Shown in pieces: positions 38,251 through 46,293 of a stretch of DNA of 56,811 bases; positions within the stretch are counted from its first letter, which is position 1; every line of letters begins with the position of its first letter. The notes under the pieces were generated by a model that was not told where the DNA came from, did not search any database, and saw only the letters and a program-made list of their open reading frames with translations. The stretch covers positions 1 to 56,811 of the forward strand of contig JAQSXJ010000030.1 in NCBI GenBank assembly GCA_029256725.1, in the 5' to 3' direction. This DNA comes from Anaerocolumna sp. (GTDB taxonomy: Bacteria; Bacillota; Clostridia; Lachnospirales; Lachnospiraceae). Both the position numbers and the translations under genes were made by a program.

Positions 38251-38291
38251 AGTAAAAAGGGAACTAAACCGGGAGTTTGGTTCCTTTTTTA
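38251..38291 (+). terminator. terminator after the cellulase gene
   Basis: Stem AAAAAGGGAACTAAA / TTTGGTTCCTTTTTT with a short loop. The following 240 bases, to the next gene, contain short coding-looking scraps in shifting frames (for example SSSWIGYAGHGETYLHKDK) that may be a decayed gene, but I cannot support one. Confidence 0.85.
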
Positions 38292-38532
38292 TGTAATGAA
38301 TTTCGGTCAATACAATGGCAGAGCAGAAGGAAATGAGTAGGATTTCAAGAGATTTTACCGGAACATTTTCAGTACATTGAAATACTTGGTGGTCATTAGC
38401 CAATGAATATGATTTAATGAGAGAAAAGAATCTAGCAGTTGGATAGGTTATGCAGGACACGGAGAAACCTATTTACATAAAGATAAAATGTTGTAGTCTA
38501 TGCGAAACAATAAGTAATATTTAGGAGAACTT

Positions 38533-38844
38533 ATGAAACAAGTAATTTTAAAATGGACTTACTATTCTGATATAATTAATGTTCCTAATGACATTGTTGA
38601 AGATATTCATGAGTATCAAATGAAGTTCGATAAATGGTTAAGTGATAAGGGCAGTAAGCATAATTATTGGGTTACATTTCAAAATGAGGAAGGGGCTTCT
38701 TTTGCACTTGAATTTGATTCTGAAGCTTTTGTAACATGGCTTAATGATTATATATTATCTGATTCAGATGAAAAAGTTACATTTGAAGTAAAAGATATAC
38801 AATTAAGTGATGAACATAAGACATTACCACTTTTATATTTTTAA
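38533..38844 (+). CDS. hypothetical acidic protein, candidate immunity-type cargo 1
   Basis: 103 aa, cytosolic and acidic, rich in Trp/Tyr/Asp, with KWTYYSDIINVP near the start and LEFDSEAFVTWLNDY in the middle. An AGGAG site lies 7 bases upstream. The low GC contrasts with the conserved flanks. It sits immediately before repeat module A, the same position that the 169-aa and 68-aa genes hold before modules B and C. Size, acidity and position resemble small immunity proteins; the role is inference and no matching effector gene is intact beside it. Confidence 0.65.
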   Translation: MKQVILKWTYYSDIINVPNDIVEDIHEYQMKFDKWLSDKGSKHNYWVTFQNEEGASFALEFDSEAFVTWLNDYILSDSDEKVTFEVKDIQLSDEHKTLPLLYF

Positions 38845-38898
38845 CTAATTTTAGTGATTTTAAATGCTGGAATCATAAAAAAATAATAAGCTGAAAAA

Positions 38899-38937
38899 AC
38901 AAGGTATTGAATAATCAAACTCAATATCTTGTTTTAT
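38899..38937 (+). terminator. module A terminator hairpin
   Basis: ACAAGGTATTGA pairs with TCAATATCTTGT, followed by TTTTATT. It corresponds to the hairpins at 40741 and 43133 in modules B and C. Confidence 0.75.
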
Positions 38938-39252
38938 TACTGTCCTATCGGCATGCGGGAATCTCTCTCCTTATAAGATGGTGTTGCGCGACGCCAACCT
39001 TATACATATGTAAGGAGATGAGTCAAATATAATAAAAAAGAGAGATATTATGTGTTTAATCATCGCAGTAGAAAATCAGAAAGGTGGAGCAGGTAAGACT
39101 ACCACAACAAAGAATTTAGGACGAGCTTTAGCTGAGAAGGGTATAAATATAAATGAAGTTTATAGATGTGTAATGTAGTCTTATTGATTGAGTAAGAAAA
39201 ATTTCATAACATTTACGGATAAAAAAGTAATTTTAATAGATAAGACATGCAC
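38937..39252 (+). repeat. module A: degenerate first copy of the ParA-leader repeat
   Basis: It shares with modules B and C the order TTACTGTCCTATCGGCA-, CTCTCTCCTTATAAG, palindrome (degenerate here, 38972-39004), TAAGGAGATGAGTC, and AGAGATATTATG leading into a ParA start. It ends with a junction (TTACGGATAAAAAAGTAA... GATAAGACATGCAC, 39213-39252) nearly identical to the one in module B. It is the most eroded copy. Confidence 0.85.
39050..39178 (+). pseudogene. ParA N-terminal fragment A
   Basis: 42 codons: MCLIIAVENQKGGAGKTTTT (intact deviant Walker A) and KNLGRALAEKG, then unrelated sequence and a stop. It matches the start of the longest copy at 43291. Too short to function as an ATPase. 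Confidence 0.85.
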
Positions 39253-39470
39253 CCAATTGTATGGAAAAAAATAGAATAGCATTTAACTTAGGTTGTATCT
39301 TATATATTTATTAAATTGTTTTTCTTCTAATAATAACTATCACAATAGTGCATTGTGACTATTTCTGTAGTTAGTGGTTGACGGGATTTACAATTTATGG
39401 TATTGTACATAAAGTGCACTTTTAGTTACTATAAACAAAATTTCTTCGTACAAGTGAAAGGCGATAACTT

Positions 39471-40027
39471 ATGAAAAAAATACTAAAAAAATTAGTAGCA
39501 ATATTCAGCGCTATTGCATTGATCTCCTTACCAACTTCTCTAGTATAGGCAGATAACACTACGATTCAACAAACTGCCGATAAAGGAAATCTTGAATCTT
39601 TTAGCGTGGAGCAATTAGATAATCATCCTGATGTCAAAAAGTATATACAAGAACAAGGATATGAAGCTATGGCAAGTGATTTTGTTAATAAGAGTAAATT
39701 GAAGAAATTTAATGATTTAATGCAGTTACAACAGGAATCATCATAGGAGATTATAGTTGATGATGCTACTGAGTCTTATTTAAGTGAAAAATATCAACTT
39801 AAAAAACCAGATTACACAGATATTAAATCTGATGTGGTTGTTAAAAAAAATGCTGAGACTTAAAGTTCAGATAACTTAAGTACAACAGCAGCCATTGATA
39901 ATGTTTGGTATTTAACTTACTGGGAGCAATTGATCCGGATGGAATTTATTCAACTTTAGCGGATAAGTATTATGATTATTTAATAACTGCTTTGTTTTTA
40001 ATGGAGCAATATTTTGGTATTAGTTAA
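39471..40027 (+). pseudogene. decayed secreted-protein gene, candidate effector of cargo block 2
   Basis: It starts MKKILKKLVAIFSAIALIS, a clear signal peptide, then TAG at the expected cleavage region. Reading through gives ADNTTIQQTADKGNLESF, LDNHPDVKKYIQEQGYEAMA, TAG, VDDATESYLSEKYQL, and TAA. A frame change near 39920 leads into AIDPDGIYSTLADKYYDYL, ending at 40027. Three nonsense codons plus a frameshift make inactivation certain. A GAAAGG site precedes it. The intact original would be about 185 aa. The 169-aa gene downstream would be its partner. Confidence 0.8.
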
Positions 40028-40202
40028 AGCATTATGCGAAATTTGATAATTATATGATTATATAAGAGTTTTCCATTTGATAAGAAGTAATTTATGTCTT
40101 TCAAATGGGAACTCTTATTATATTACTATATTATTTTATTTATAATTTGTTTATGGGGTTGTTTGTGAAGGAGATTAACAGGTGTTATATTAAGGAGAAA
40201 AA

Positions 40203-40712
40203 ATGATAAATCTAATTATTAGGCCTCAGGTTGGTATTGGAAATATTGAGATTGGAATGACGAGAGAGAGAGTACATGAGTTATTAGGGGATAAATATAG
40301 CATGGAGAGAAGGGATGATATATTTTGCGATTTTTACTCTGATTCATACATGCAGATATGTTATGAAAATAATAATGTAAATTTTATAGAATTGTATAAT
40401 AATTGTGAGTTTAAAGTTTTGCTAGATAATGTAGAAATATTTAAAACAAATGCAGATGAATTAATTTTGTATTTAAGTAAATTAGATAATTTTTTAAATA
40501 CTAATGAAGCTAAAACAGGTTATATGTTTATTTATGAAGAATTAGGTGTATCTTTGTATAGATCACGTGTATGTAATAAAAAAATTATAGAAGAACAATG
40601 GTTCATTCAATTAAGCCAGGAAGAGAAAGAGGATGAACTGAAATATCTATATTTTGAATCAGTTGCAATATGGAGTAAAGGATATTATGATTCTATAAAA
40701 ATGTATTTGTGA
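40203..40712 (+). CDS. hypothetical protein, candidate immunity-type cargo 2
   Basis: 169 aa, acidic and cytosolic, with VGIGNIEIGMTRERVHELLG near the N-terminus. That motif recurs in small bacterial proteins, some of them toxin-immunity partners. It is AT-rich in base and codon use compared with the housekeeping genes. An AAGGAG site precedes the start. It follows the dead secreted-protein gene and ends 28 bases before module B. No enzymatic motif seen. Confidence 0.7.
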   Translation: MINLIIRPQVGIGNIEIGMTRERVHELLGDKYSMERRDDIFCDFYSDSYMQICYENNNVNFIELYNNCEFKVLLDNVEIFKTNADELILYLSKLDNFLNTNEAKTGYMFIYEELGVSLYRSRVCNKKIIEEQWFIQLSQEEKEDELKYLYFESVAIWSKGYYDSIKMYL

Positions 40713-40740
40713 TATACAGTTATATAGTGAATTAAATTTT

Positions 40741-40775
40741 AAAGATATTGAGATATGTTCTCAATATCTTTTTTA
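40741..40775 (+). terminator. module B terminator hairpin
   Basis: AAAGATATTGAGA pairs with TCTCAATATCTTT around a five-base loop, followed by T6. Closes the 169-aa gene. Confidence 0.85.
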
Positions 40776-41230
40776 TTGCTGTCCTATCGGCACGACGGGG
40801 TATATACTCTCTCCTTATAAGGTGATGTTGCGCAACGCCACCTTATACTTATGAAAGACGATAAGTCCAATAAAATAAAAAAGAGAGAAATTATTATGTG
40901 TGAAATCATCAGTAGCAAATCAAAAAGGTGGAGCAGGTAAGACTCCACAACAAAGAATTTAGGACGAGCTTTAGCTGAGAATGGAAGAAGGTATTAGAAG
41001 TCGATTTCAATCCCCAGTTTAGCCTTTCGACATCTTTTGGTTATTCGAATACTGACAGTGAACAATTTACAATAGGTGATCTCATGGATAGAGCTATCGA
41101 AATGAAGGAGTTACCAGGTAAAGAGGAATACATTAAACATACCGAGCATTTTGACTCTAATAATTAGTTATTGTAGATGTTTATATCTTTTACGGATAAA
41201 AAAAGTAATTTTAATAGATAAGACATGCAC
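40775..41230 (+). repeat. module B: second copy of the ParA-leader repeat
   Basis: It carries GCTGTCCTATCGGCACGACGGGG-type sequence, near-identical to module C, and a palindrome with two mismatched pairs (40816-40847). A broken ParA start follows, then the junction TTACGGATAAAAAAAG... GATAAGACATGCAC (41190-41230) shared with module A. The module continues without a break in homology into a substrate-binding-protein gene, as in module C. Confidence 0.9.
40896..41157 (+). pseudogene. ParA fragment B with small deletions
   Basis: It aligns with the 43291 gene from its ATG through the codons for EHFD, but loses two bases after ATCATC, one base in the Walker A region (AAGACTCC against AAGACTACC) and one in GGAAGAAGG, scrambling the frame. 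After TTTTGAC it departs from copy C. About 87 codons of homology. Clearly non-functional. Confidence 0.85.
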
Positions 41231-41288
41231 AAAAACATTTATTGCAAAATATACATATTGTAACAGCTTAGTTTCAAGGAGACATGAA

Positions 41289-41738
41289 ATGAAGAAAAAG
41301 GGATTAGCAGCACTGGCCGTATTTGTATTTACAGCAGTGCTTTTATCCGGTTGTGGCAAAAGTAACGGGAATCTGATAAAGGTTCAGTTAAATGAAGTAG
41401 CCCATTCTATTTTTTATGCACCTCAATATGCGGCAATAGAACTTGGATATTTTAAAGACGAAGGCCTTGATGTGACATTGGTAAACGGACTTGGTGCAGA
41501 TAAGACAATGACTGCGGTTTTAAGTGGAGACGCAGATATTGGATTTATGGGACCGGAAGCAACAGTTTACGTGTATAATGAAGGGAAAGAAGACTATGTT
41601 GTAAACTTTGCGCAGCTTACGCAGCGAGCCGGTAATTTCCTGGTTACAAAAGATAAAAATGAGACTTTTACCTGGGATAATGTGAAGGGAAAGACAGTTG
41701 TAGGCGGAAGAGCCGGGGGACGCCAGGGTATAATGTAA
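41289..41738 (+). pseudogene. truncated SsuA/THI5-type substrate-binding lipoprotein
   Basis: 149 aa, nearly identical at DNA level to the first 145 codons of the full gene at 43966: signal peptide, lipobox LLSGCGK, VAHSIFYAPQYAAIELGYF, up to GGRAGG. It then departs into RQGIM and a stop. About half of the binding protein is missing, so it should not fold. The 5' flank (AACAGCTTAGTTTCAAGGAG) is also duplicated. Confidence 0.9.
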
Positions 41739-42053
41739 ACTTTGAATCTATTGTGCTAGTGTGCAATTGGATTAATAAGATTATAAGTCATAATAACTAC
41801 CAAGTAAATTAAAGTGGAATAATTATTAGAAAGTAATGATACCTAGCAATGGTATGCTGTAAAGCATATTCATAGTAGATGATATACAACTATTGCAATA
41901 GACGCATATGTCCATTGAAAATTATTGTATGGAAATGTACTATAAATACCATAATGTTACATATGTTAACATTTTACTTTGCATTATAAAGGGGCGGGCC
42001 ATTGCATTATTGTTATTAGACTAATAATAAATTATACTAATAAGGAGAATATG
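41739..42053 (+). other. AT-rich intergenic region
   Basis: Sequence between the truncated lipoprotein gene and the secreted-protein gene. No gene, terminator or strong promoter recognised. Very AT-rich, consistent with imported cargo DNA. Confidence 0.5.
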
Positions 42054-42833
42054 ATGAGTAAGAAAATTATGAGATGTTTTGGAGTTTTGCTTTCACTTGT
42101 TTTAATGTTTAATATAGTTGGTAGTAGTGTTGCAAGTGCAGCAGAAAATGATGTTATTCAATCGCAGCAATATGTTGTTAATGGTAAAGAATTTACAGTC
42201 AACAAAGTAGTAACAGGGGATACAATCAAGTTAAATATAACTTCTCCAACAATGGAGGATACATTAAGTTATGTTATAAATGGTGATATAGTCCAAGTTG
42301 ATTATGGTTTTATATCTGAAACAGTTAATAAGTCTGATTACTTAACTAATGTTAATGATTCAATTCAAAGTAATCCATTGGTTCGTGCAGCTGCAGTAAC
42401 TTATGGATCTAAAATCATTAGTAAGTTCGACGATAGATATTATTATAGTAGAGGTAGTTCAGGTCTGCAAGATTATGTAAAAATAGGTTGTAATTTAAAT
42501 TATCAAATAAGATTTGATAATTTATCACAGACTCGTAAAGATAATGTAAATACATATATTACGGGCATTAACAATTCTAATTCGCACTTTAATTCAGCAG
42601 TAGGTTATGTCGGAGCTGAGTGGGTTGCTATAATTTTAACAGCAGCAGCAGGCGGTGTATTAATAGCTGCACTGGCACCAGAGGCACTTTTTGTTGCTAT
42701 TGTTGCTGCAGGTTTTACTGGAACATTAGGCAGTGCAACCCTCGCTATAGTAGAATTGACAAGTGGCTATTCAGATTTTAAAGATGCAACTAATATTTAT
42801 GATACAATAAAACTTTATGGAACACAGATATAA
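42054..42833 (+). CDS. secreted protein with glycine/alanine-rich hydrophobic segment, candidate effector of cargo block 3
   Basis: 259 aa. Signal peptide (1-30; VGSSVASAAEN), a polar beta-rich region (35-110), a central stretch RYYYSRGSSGLQDYVKIGC, then a long hydrophobic Gly/Ala-rich segment (about 185-235; AIILTAAAGGVLIAALAPEA). AAGGAG lies 6 bases before the chosen ATG. No enzyme motif. A pore-forming or bacteriocin-like role is suggested by the late hydrophobic segment and by the tiny two-span gene downstream, but this is inference. Could instead be an ordinary surface protein. Confidence 0.65.
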   Translation: MSKKIMRCFGVLLSLVLMFNIVGSSVASAAENDVIQSQQYVVNGKEFTVNKVVTGDTIKLNITSPTMEDTLSYVINGDIVQVDYGFISETVNKSDYLTNVNDSIQSNPLVRAAAVTYGSKIISKFDDRYYYSRGSSGLQDYVKIGCNLNYQIRFDNLSQTRKDNVNTYITGINNSNSHFNSAVGYVGAEWVAIILTAAAGGVLIAALAPEALFVAIVAAGFTGTLGSATLAIVELTSGYSDFKDATNIYDTIKLYGTQI

Positions 42834-42883
42834 TTTCTAAATGTATTGGTAAGTACTATAAACAGTAAATTAAGGAGACTTAT

Positions 42884-43090
42884 ATGAATTCATATTACAG
42901 AAACAGACTAAAGCTCATAATAATTTTAATTGGAGTATCAATAATTGGGCTAGGAATTGTGATTGCATATTTTACTGGTGTTATTAGTACTTTTAAGATC
43001 ACAGCTTTAATATTATTAATTATTCTTCCAGTTATTTTAATGACCTACTTTTTTATCACTTCATTATTTCATTTCATAAGGAAAAAATAA
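42884..43090 (+). CDS. two-span membrane protein, 68 aa, candidate immunity-type cargo 3
   Basis: Basic ends (NSYYRNRLK and HFIRKK) flank two hydrophobic helices. AAGGAG precedes the ATG. It follows the secreted-protein gene by 50 bases with no terminator between them, then module C begins. Small basic two-helix membrane proteins next to bacteriocin genes are often immunity proteins; that assignment is inferred from context. Confidence 0.7.
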   Translation: MNSYYRNRLKLIIILIGVSIIGLGIVIAYFTGVISTFKITALILLIILPVILMTYFFITSLFHFIRKK

Positions 43091-43132
43091 TATGTGATAA
43101 AAGTACTCTAAGTTAAATATATTAAAAACATT

Positions 43133-43168
43133 AAAGATATTGAAGTTTTAAGCTTCAATATCTTTTTT
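43133..43168 (+). terminator. module C terminator hairpin
   Basis: AAGATATTGAAG pairs with CTTCAATATCTT, followed by seven T. Closes the two-gene cargo block 3. Confidence 0.9.
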
Positions 43169-43290
43169 TATTGCTGTCCTATCGGCACGACGGGGTATAT
43201 ACTCTCTCCTTATAAGGTGGTGTTGCGCAACACCACCTTATACATATGTAAGGAGATGAGTCAAATAAAATAAAAAGGAGAGATATTATT
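43168..43290 (+). repeat. module C: best-preserved copy of the ParA leader
   Basis: Same order as modules A and B: GCTGTCCTATCGGCACGACG, GGTATATACTCTCTCC, palindrome, TAAGGAGATGAGTC, and the ribosome binding site AAGGAGAG before the ParA start. The leader is about 120 bases. Confidence 0.9.
43211..43242. promoter_or_regulatory. 32-bp perfect palindrome upstream of ParA
   Basis: Left arm TATAAGGTGGTGTTGC and right arm GCAACACCACCTTATA meet with no spacer. A second short palindrome, TACATATGTA (43241-43250), abuts it. Equivalent sites at 40816-40847 (two mismatched pairs) and 38972-39004 (eroded) show it is part of the module. Candidate roles: binding site for a partition or regulator protein, recombination site, or RNA cruciform; unproven. 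Confidence 0.9.
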
Positions 43291-43863
43291 ATGTGTGAAA
43301 TCATTGCAGTTGCAAATCAGAAAGGTGGATCAGGAAAGACTACCACAACAAAGAATTTAGGACGGGCTTTAGCAGAGAATGGAAAGAAGGTATTAGAAGT
43401 TGATTTTGATCCACAGTTTAGTCTTTCAACTTCGTTAGGCTATACCAATACTGATAGTGAACAATTCACAATCGGTGATCTCATGGATAGAGCTATTGAA
43501 ATGAAAGAGTTACCAGGTAGAGACGAATATATCAAACATTCCGAGCATTTTGACATATTATTGAGCAATATTGTTTTATCATCAACCGAATTAAAGCTGG
43601 TGGGTATAATGGAGAGAGAATACATACTTAAAAGTATACTTGACGAATTAAGAGAAGATTATGATTATATACTCATTGATTGCAACCCTTCTTTGGGTAT
43701 GCTGGTTATTAATGCTCTGGCAGCTTGTGATAGTGTAATAATTCCGGTAGATAGTAATTACTTGGCATCGAAAGGTTTAGAATTGTTTCTAAGAACCTTC
43801 ATTAGAATATTAAAAAGAATTAGAAAATTATATATAGAAAAGTATCCTACTCACAAAATTTAA
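43291..43863 (+). CDS. ParA/Soj-like ATPase, C-terminally truncated
   Basis: 190 aa. Deviant Walker A ANQKGGSGKTTTT, switch I-like EVDFDPQFSLSTSLG, and Walker B YDYILIDCNPSLG followed by DSVIIPVDSNYLASKG. The usual family length is 250-280 aa; here the last 15-20 residues (RILKRIRKLYIEKYPTHKI) do not look like the normal helix and the C-terminal part is missing. No ParB gene is nearby. It resembles ParA proteins of plasmids and integrative conjugative elements. It may bind ATP but probably lacks full function. Confidence 0.8.
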   Translation: MCEIIAVANQKGGSGKTTTTKNLGRALAENGKKVLEVDFDPQFSLSTSLGYTNTDSEQFTIGDLMDRAIEMKELPGRDEYIKHSEHFDILLSNIVLSSTELKLVGIMEREYILKSILDELREDYDYILIDCNPSLGMLVINALAACDSVIIPVDSNYLASKGLELFLRTFIRILKRIRKLYIEKYPTHKI

Positions 43864-43965
43864 TGAATTAACTAACATATCTAAAAAATAATTGATAAGA
43901 CATGCACATAAACTTTTACTTCCCAATATACATATTGTAACAGCTTAGTTTCAAGGAGACATGAA

Positions 43966-44958
43966 ATGAAGAAGAAGGGATTAGCAGCACTGGCCGTATT
44001 AGTTCTTATGGCAGTGCTTTTACCCGGTTGCAGCAAAAGTAATGGGAATCTGATAAAGGTTCAGTTAAATGAAGTAGCCCATTCTATTTTTTATGCACCT
44101 CAATATGTTGCAATAGAACTGGGATATTTTAAGGACGAAGGCCTTGATGTGACATTGGTAAACGGACTTGGTGCTGATAAGACGATGACTGCGGTACTTT
44201 CAGGAGATGCAGATATTGGATTTATGGGACCGGAAGCAACAGTTTACGTGTATAATGAAGGAAAAGAAGATTATGTCGTAAACTTTGCACAGCTTACGCA
44301 GCGAGCCGGTAATTTCCTGGTTACAAAGGATAAGAATGAAACGTTTACTTGGGATAATGTGAAGGGTAAGACAGTAGTAGGCGGCCGTGCCGGAGGAATG
44401 CCAGAAATGGTATTCGAATATATACTTAAGAAAAATGGAATCGACCCCAAGACAGACCTCAACATTGTTCAGAATATTGACTTTGGTTTAACGGCACAGG
44501 CGTTTGCAGCAGGAACTGGGGATTATACCATCGAATTTGAACCAGCAGCTACAGCTCTTGAAAAGGAAGGAACCGGAAAGGTTGCAGTTTCTCTTGGTAT
44601 TGAAAGCGGCAAGGTTCCCTACACATCATATTCTGCGAAAAAGAGTTATATTGAAAAGAATCCGGATGTAATTCAGAAGTTTACAAAGGCTGTACAGAAA
44701 GGGCTGGAATATGTGAATTCCCATACACCGGAGGAAATCGCAAAAACTATCCAGCCTCAGTTTCAAGAAACTGACAAGGATACTTTAACAACAATCGTTA
44801 AGAGATACTACGATCAGCAGTCTTGGAAAGAGAATACTGTATTTCAGGAAGAAAGTTTTACGCTATTACAGGATATTTTAGAGGATGCTGGAGTTATAGA
44901 GAAGAGAGCACCTTATGCGGATTTGGTAGATACAACTTATGCTGAGAAAGCGAAGTAA
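43966..44958 (+). CDS. SsuA/THI5-type ABC transporter substrate-binding lipoprotein
   Basis: 330 aa. Signal peptide with lipobox LLPGCSK (Cys22); NMT1/THI5-like binding protein with HSIFYAPQYVAIELGYFKDE, VLSGDADIGFMGPEA and VVGGRAGGMPEMVFE. Such proteins feed nitrate/sulfonate, pyrimidine-precursor or riboflavin-type ABC importers; the ligand is not evident. No permease or ATPase lies beside it, so it is an orphan here. AAGGAG at good spacing decides the ATG at 43966. The first 145 codons are duplicated at 41289. Confidence 0.9.
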   Translation: MKKKGLAALAVLVLMAVLLPGCSKSNGNLIKVQLNEVAHSIFYAPQYVAIELGYFKDEGLDVTLVNGLGADKTMTAVLSGDADIGFMGPEATVYVYNEGKEDYVVNFAQLTQRAGNFLVTKDKNETFTWDNVKGKTVVGGRAGGMPEMVFEYILKKNGIDPKTDLNIVQNIDFGLTAQAFAAGTGDYTIEFEPAATALEKEGTGKVAVSLGIESGKVPYTSYSAKKSYIEKNPDVIQKFTKAVQKGLEYVNSHTPEEIAKTIQPQFQETDKDTLTTIVKRYYDQQSWKENTVFQEESFTLLQDILEDAGVIEKRAPYADLVDTTYAEKAK

Positions 44959-44979
44959 TTACTATGATGTGAATTAGTT

Positions 44980-45015
44980 GAGGAAGTTACCTAAAACGTA
45001 GCTTCCTCTCTTTGC
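44980..45015 (+). terminator. terminator after the substrate-binding gene
   Basis: GAGGAAGTTAC pairs with GTAGCTTCCTC, followed by TCTTT. Confidence 0.75.
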
Positions 45016-45206
45016 ATTTGTAATAAATATATCACTTATTTTGCAGACTAAAGGTTCTTCTTACCTTTAATTCCTCAAAAGCAACATGTAAATTTATTAA
45101 TAACATCATAAAAGGCATATAAAAATAAATCAATCGTAACATAAGACACGGAAGTTTTCTCTATATCTGATATAATTAATATAGAAAATCATCTAAGGAG
45201 AAAATA

Positions 45207-45973
45207 ATGGGAACATATGAACAACAGAGAAAATTCCTAAAATCCAATTTCAATGACTTTAAGAACATAAAGACAGATAAAATGAAAGGTGTACCACAAC
45301 CGGAAGAATTTAAGCACTATCCTTCGAACGCAATGATAATAAATCTACCGGCTGTAAAGGCTGATATTCTAAAAAAAGAGATATTTATGAATGTATAAAA
45401 GATAGAAGAAGTACAAGAATTTATAGCGAAGATTCAATTAGCATTGAAGAATTATCTTATCTTTTATGGGCAACCCAAGGCATAACAGGGAAAAACAAAT
45501 CAGGAGGAATTACTTTTAGAACAGTTCCCTGCAGTGGAGCAACGCACTCTTTCGAAACCTATTTATTCATAATGAATGTGACAGGTCTGGAGAAAGGAAT
45601 ATATAGATATCTCCCGGTTGATCATAAGCTGTTGTTTATGCTTGCTTTAGAAGATGTTGATACGAGATTAGATGCCATCACACTGGATCAGCCATTTGTA
45701 CCCCACTTTGCCAAGAAAGCATCTGTTACCTTTGCATGGAGTACAACTCCTTATCGATCTGAGTGGAAATATGATATTACAGCACATAAGAAAATATTAA
45801 TAGATATCGGACATGTATGCCAGAATTTATATTTAGCAGGTGAATCTTTAGATACAGGAGTTTGTGCAATTGGCATATATGATCAGCAAGCTGTGGATAA
45901 TCTGTTTCAATTAGATGGAGAGAATGAATTTATAATCTACCTAGCAGCTGTAGGCAGACAGAAGAGTAAGTAG
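45207..45973 (+). pseudogene. nitroreductase/SagB-type oxidoreductase gene with a poly-A frameshift
   Basis: The first frame runs MGTYEQQRKFLKSNFNDF to LPAVKADILKK and stops at 45398. Adding one A to the run of seven at 45371-45377 continues it as RDIYECIKDRRSTRIYS and joins the second part, with SYLLWATQGI, SGATHSFETYLFIM, GHVCQNLYLAGESL and IYLAAVGRQKSK. The joined protein is about 255 aa, a normal size for a flavin nitroreductase. AAGGAG precedes the start. The rest of the frame is clean, so the lesion is recent, programmed, or a sequencing error. Confidence 0.85.
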
Positions 45974-46211
45974 TTGTCTTATATGAATTCTTTCATATAA
46001 GAGGAAGCAAACCTTATTTAACAAACCATATTCAAATCTTTCAATTTGGTAATGTCATTTACTTAAATTGTTCAAAGTAGCGTACAGTAACATATAAATA
46101 TAACCATGCATTAATCAAAACAGACTTTACAGCAGGTATCATTATGATCCTTTTCAGTACACAAGTAATTAGATATAGATTATTCTTTTTACTGGTGGAA
46201 TAATTTTCATA

Positions 46212-46239
46212 TTGTAATCCTTTTGGAATGTGTTATAAT
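46212..46239 (+). promoter_or_regulatory. promoter of the first SH3-NlpC gene
   Basis: TTGTAA and TATAAT are spaced by 16 bases, about 55 bases before the start codon. Between it and the gene, TTGTAATAAAT-like words recur three times. The gap from 45974 to 46211 shows nothing else. Confidence 0.65.
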
Positions 46240-46293
46240 AAATTTGTAATAAATTTAATACTCTTGTAATAAATGTCTGGAATTGGAGGATAC

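Noticed and set aside
38894..43290. CRISPR array or integron attC sites as the explanation of the repeated modules
   Set aside because: Only three copies, spaced about 2 kb apart, each carrying coding sequence; no integrase gene and no short regular spacers.
38533..45015. Insertion sequence or transposase in the AT-rich region
   Set aside because: No transposase, resolvase or integrase motif was seen in any frame, and no flanking target-site duplication was recognised.
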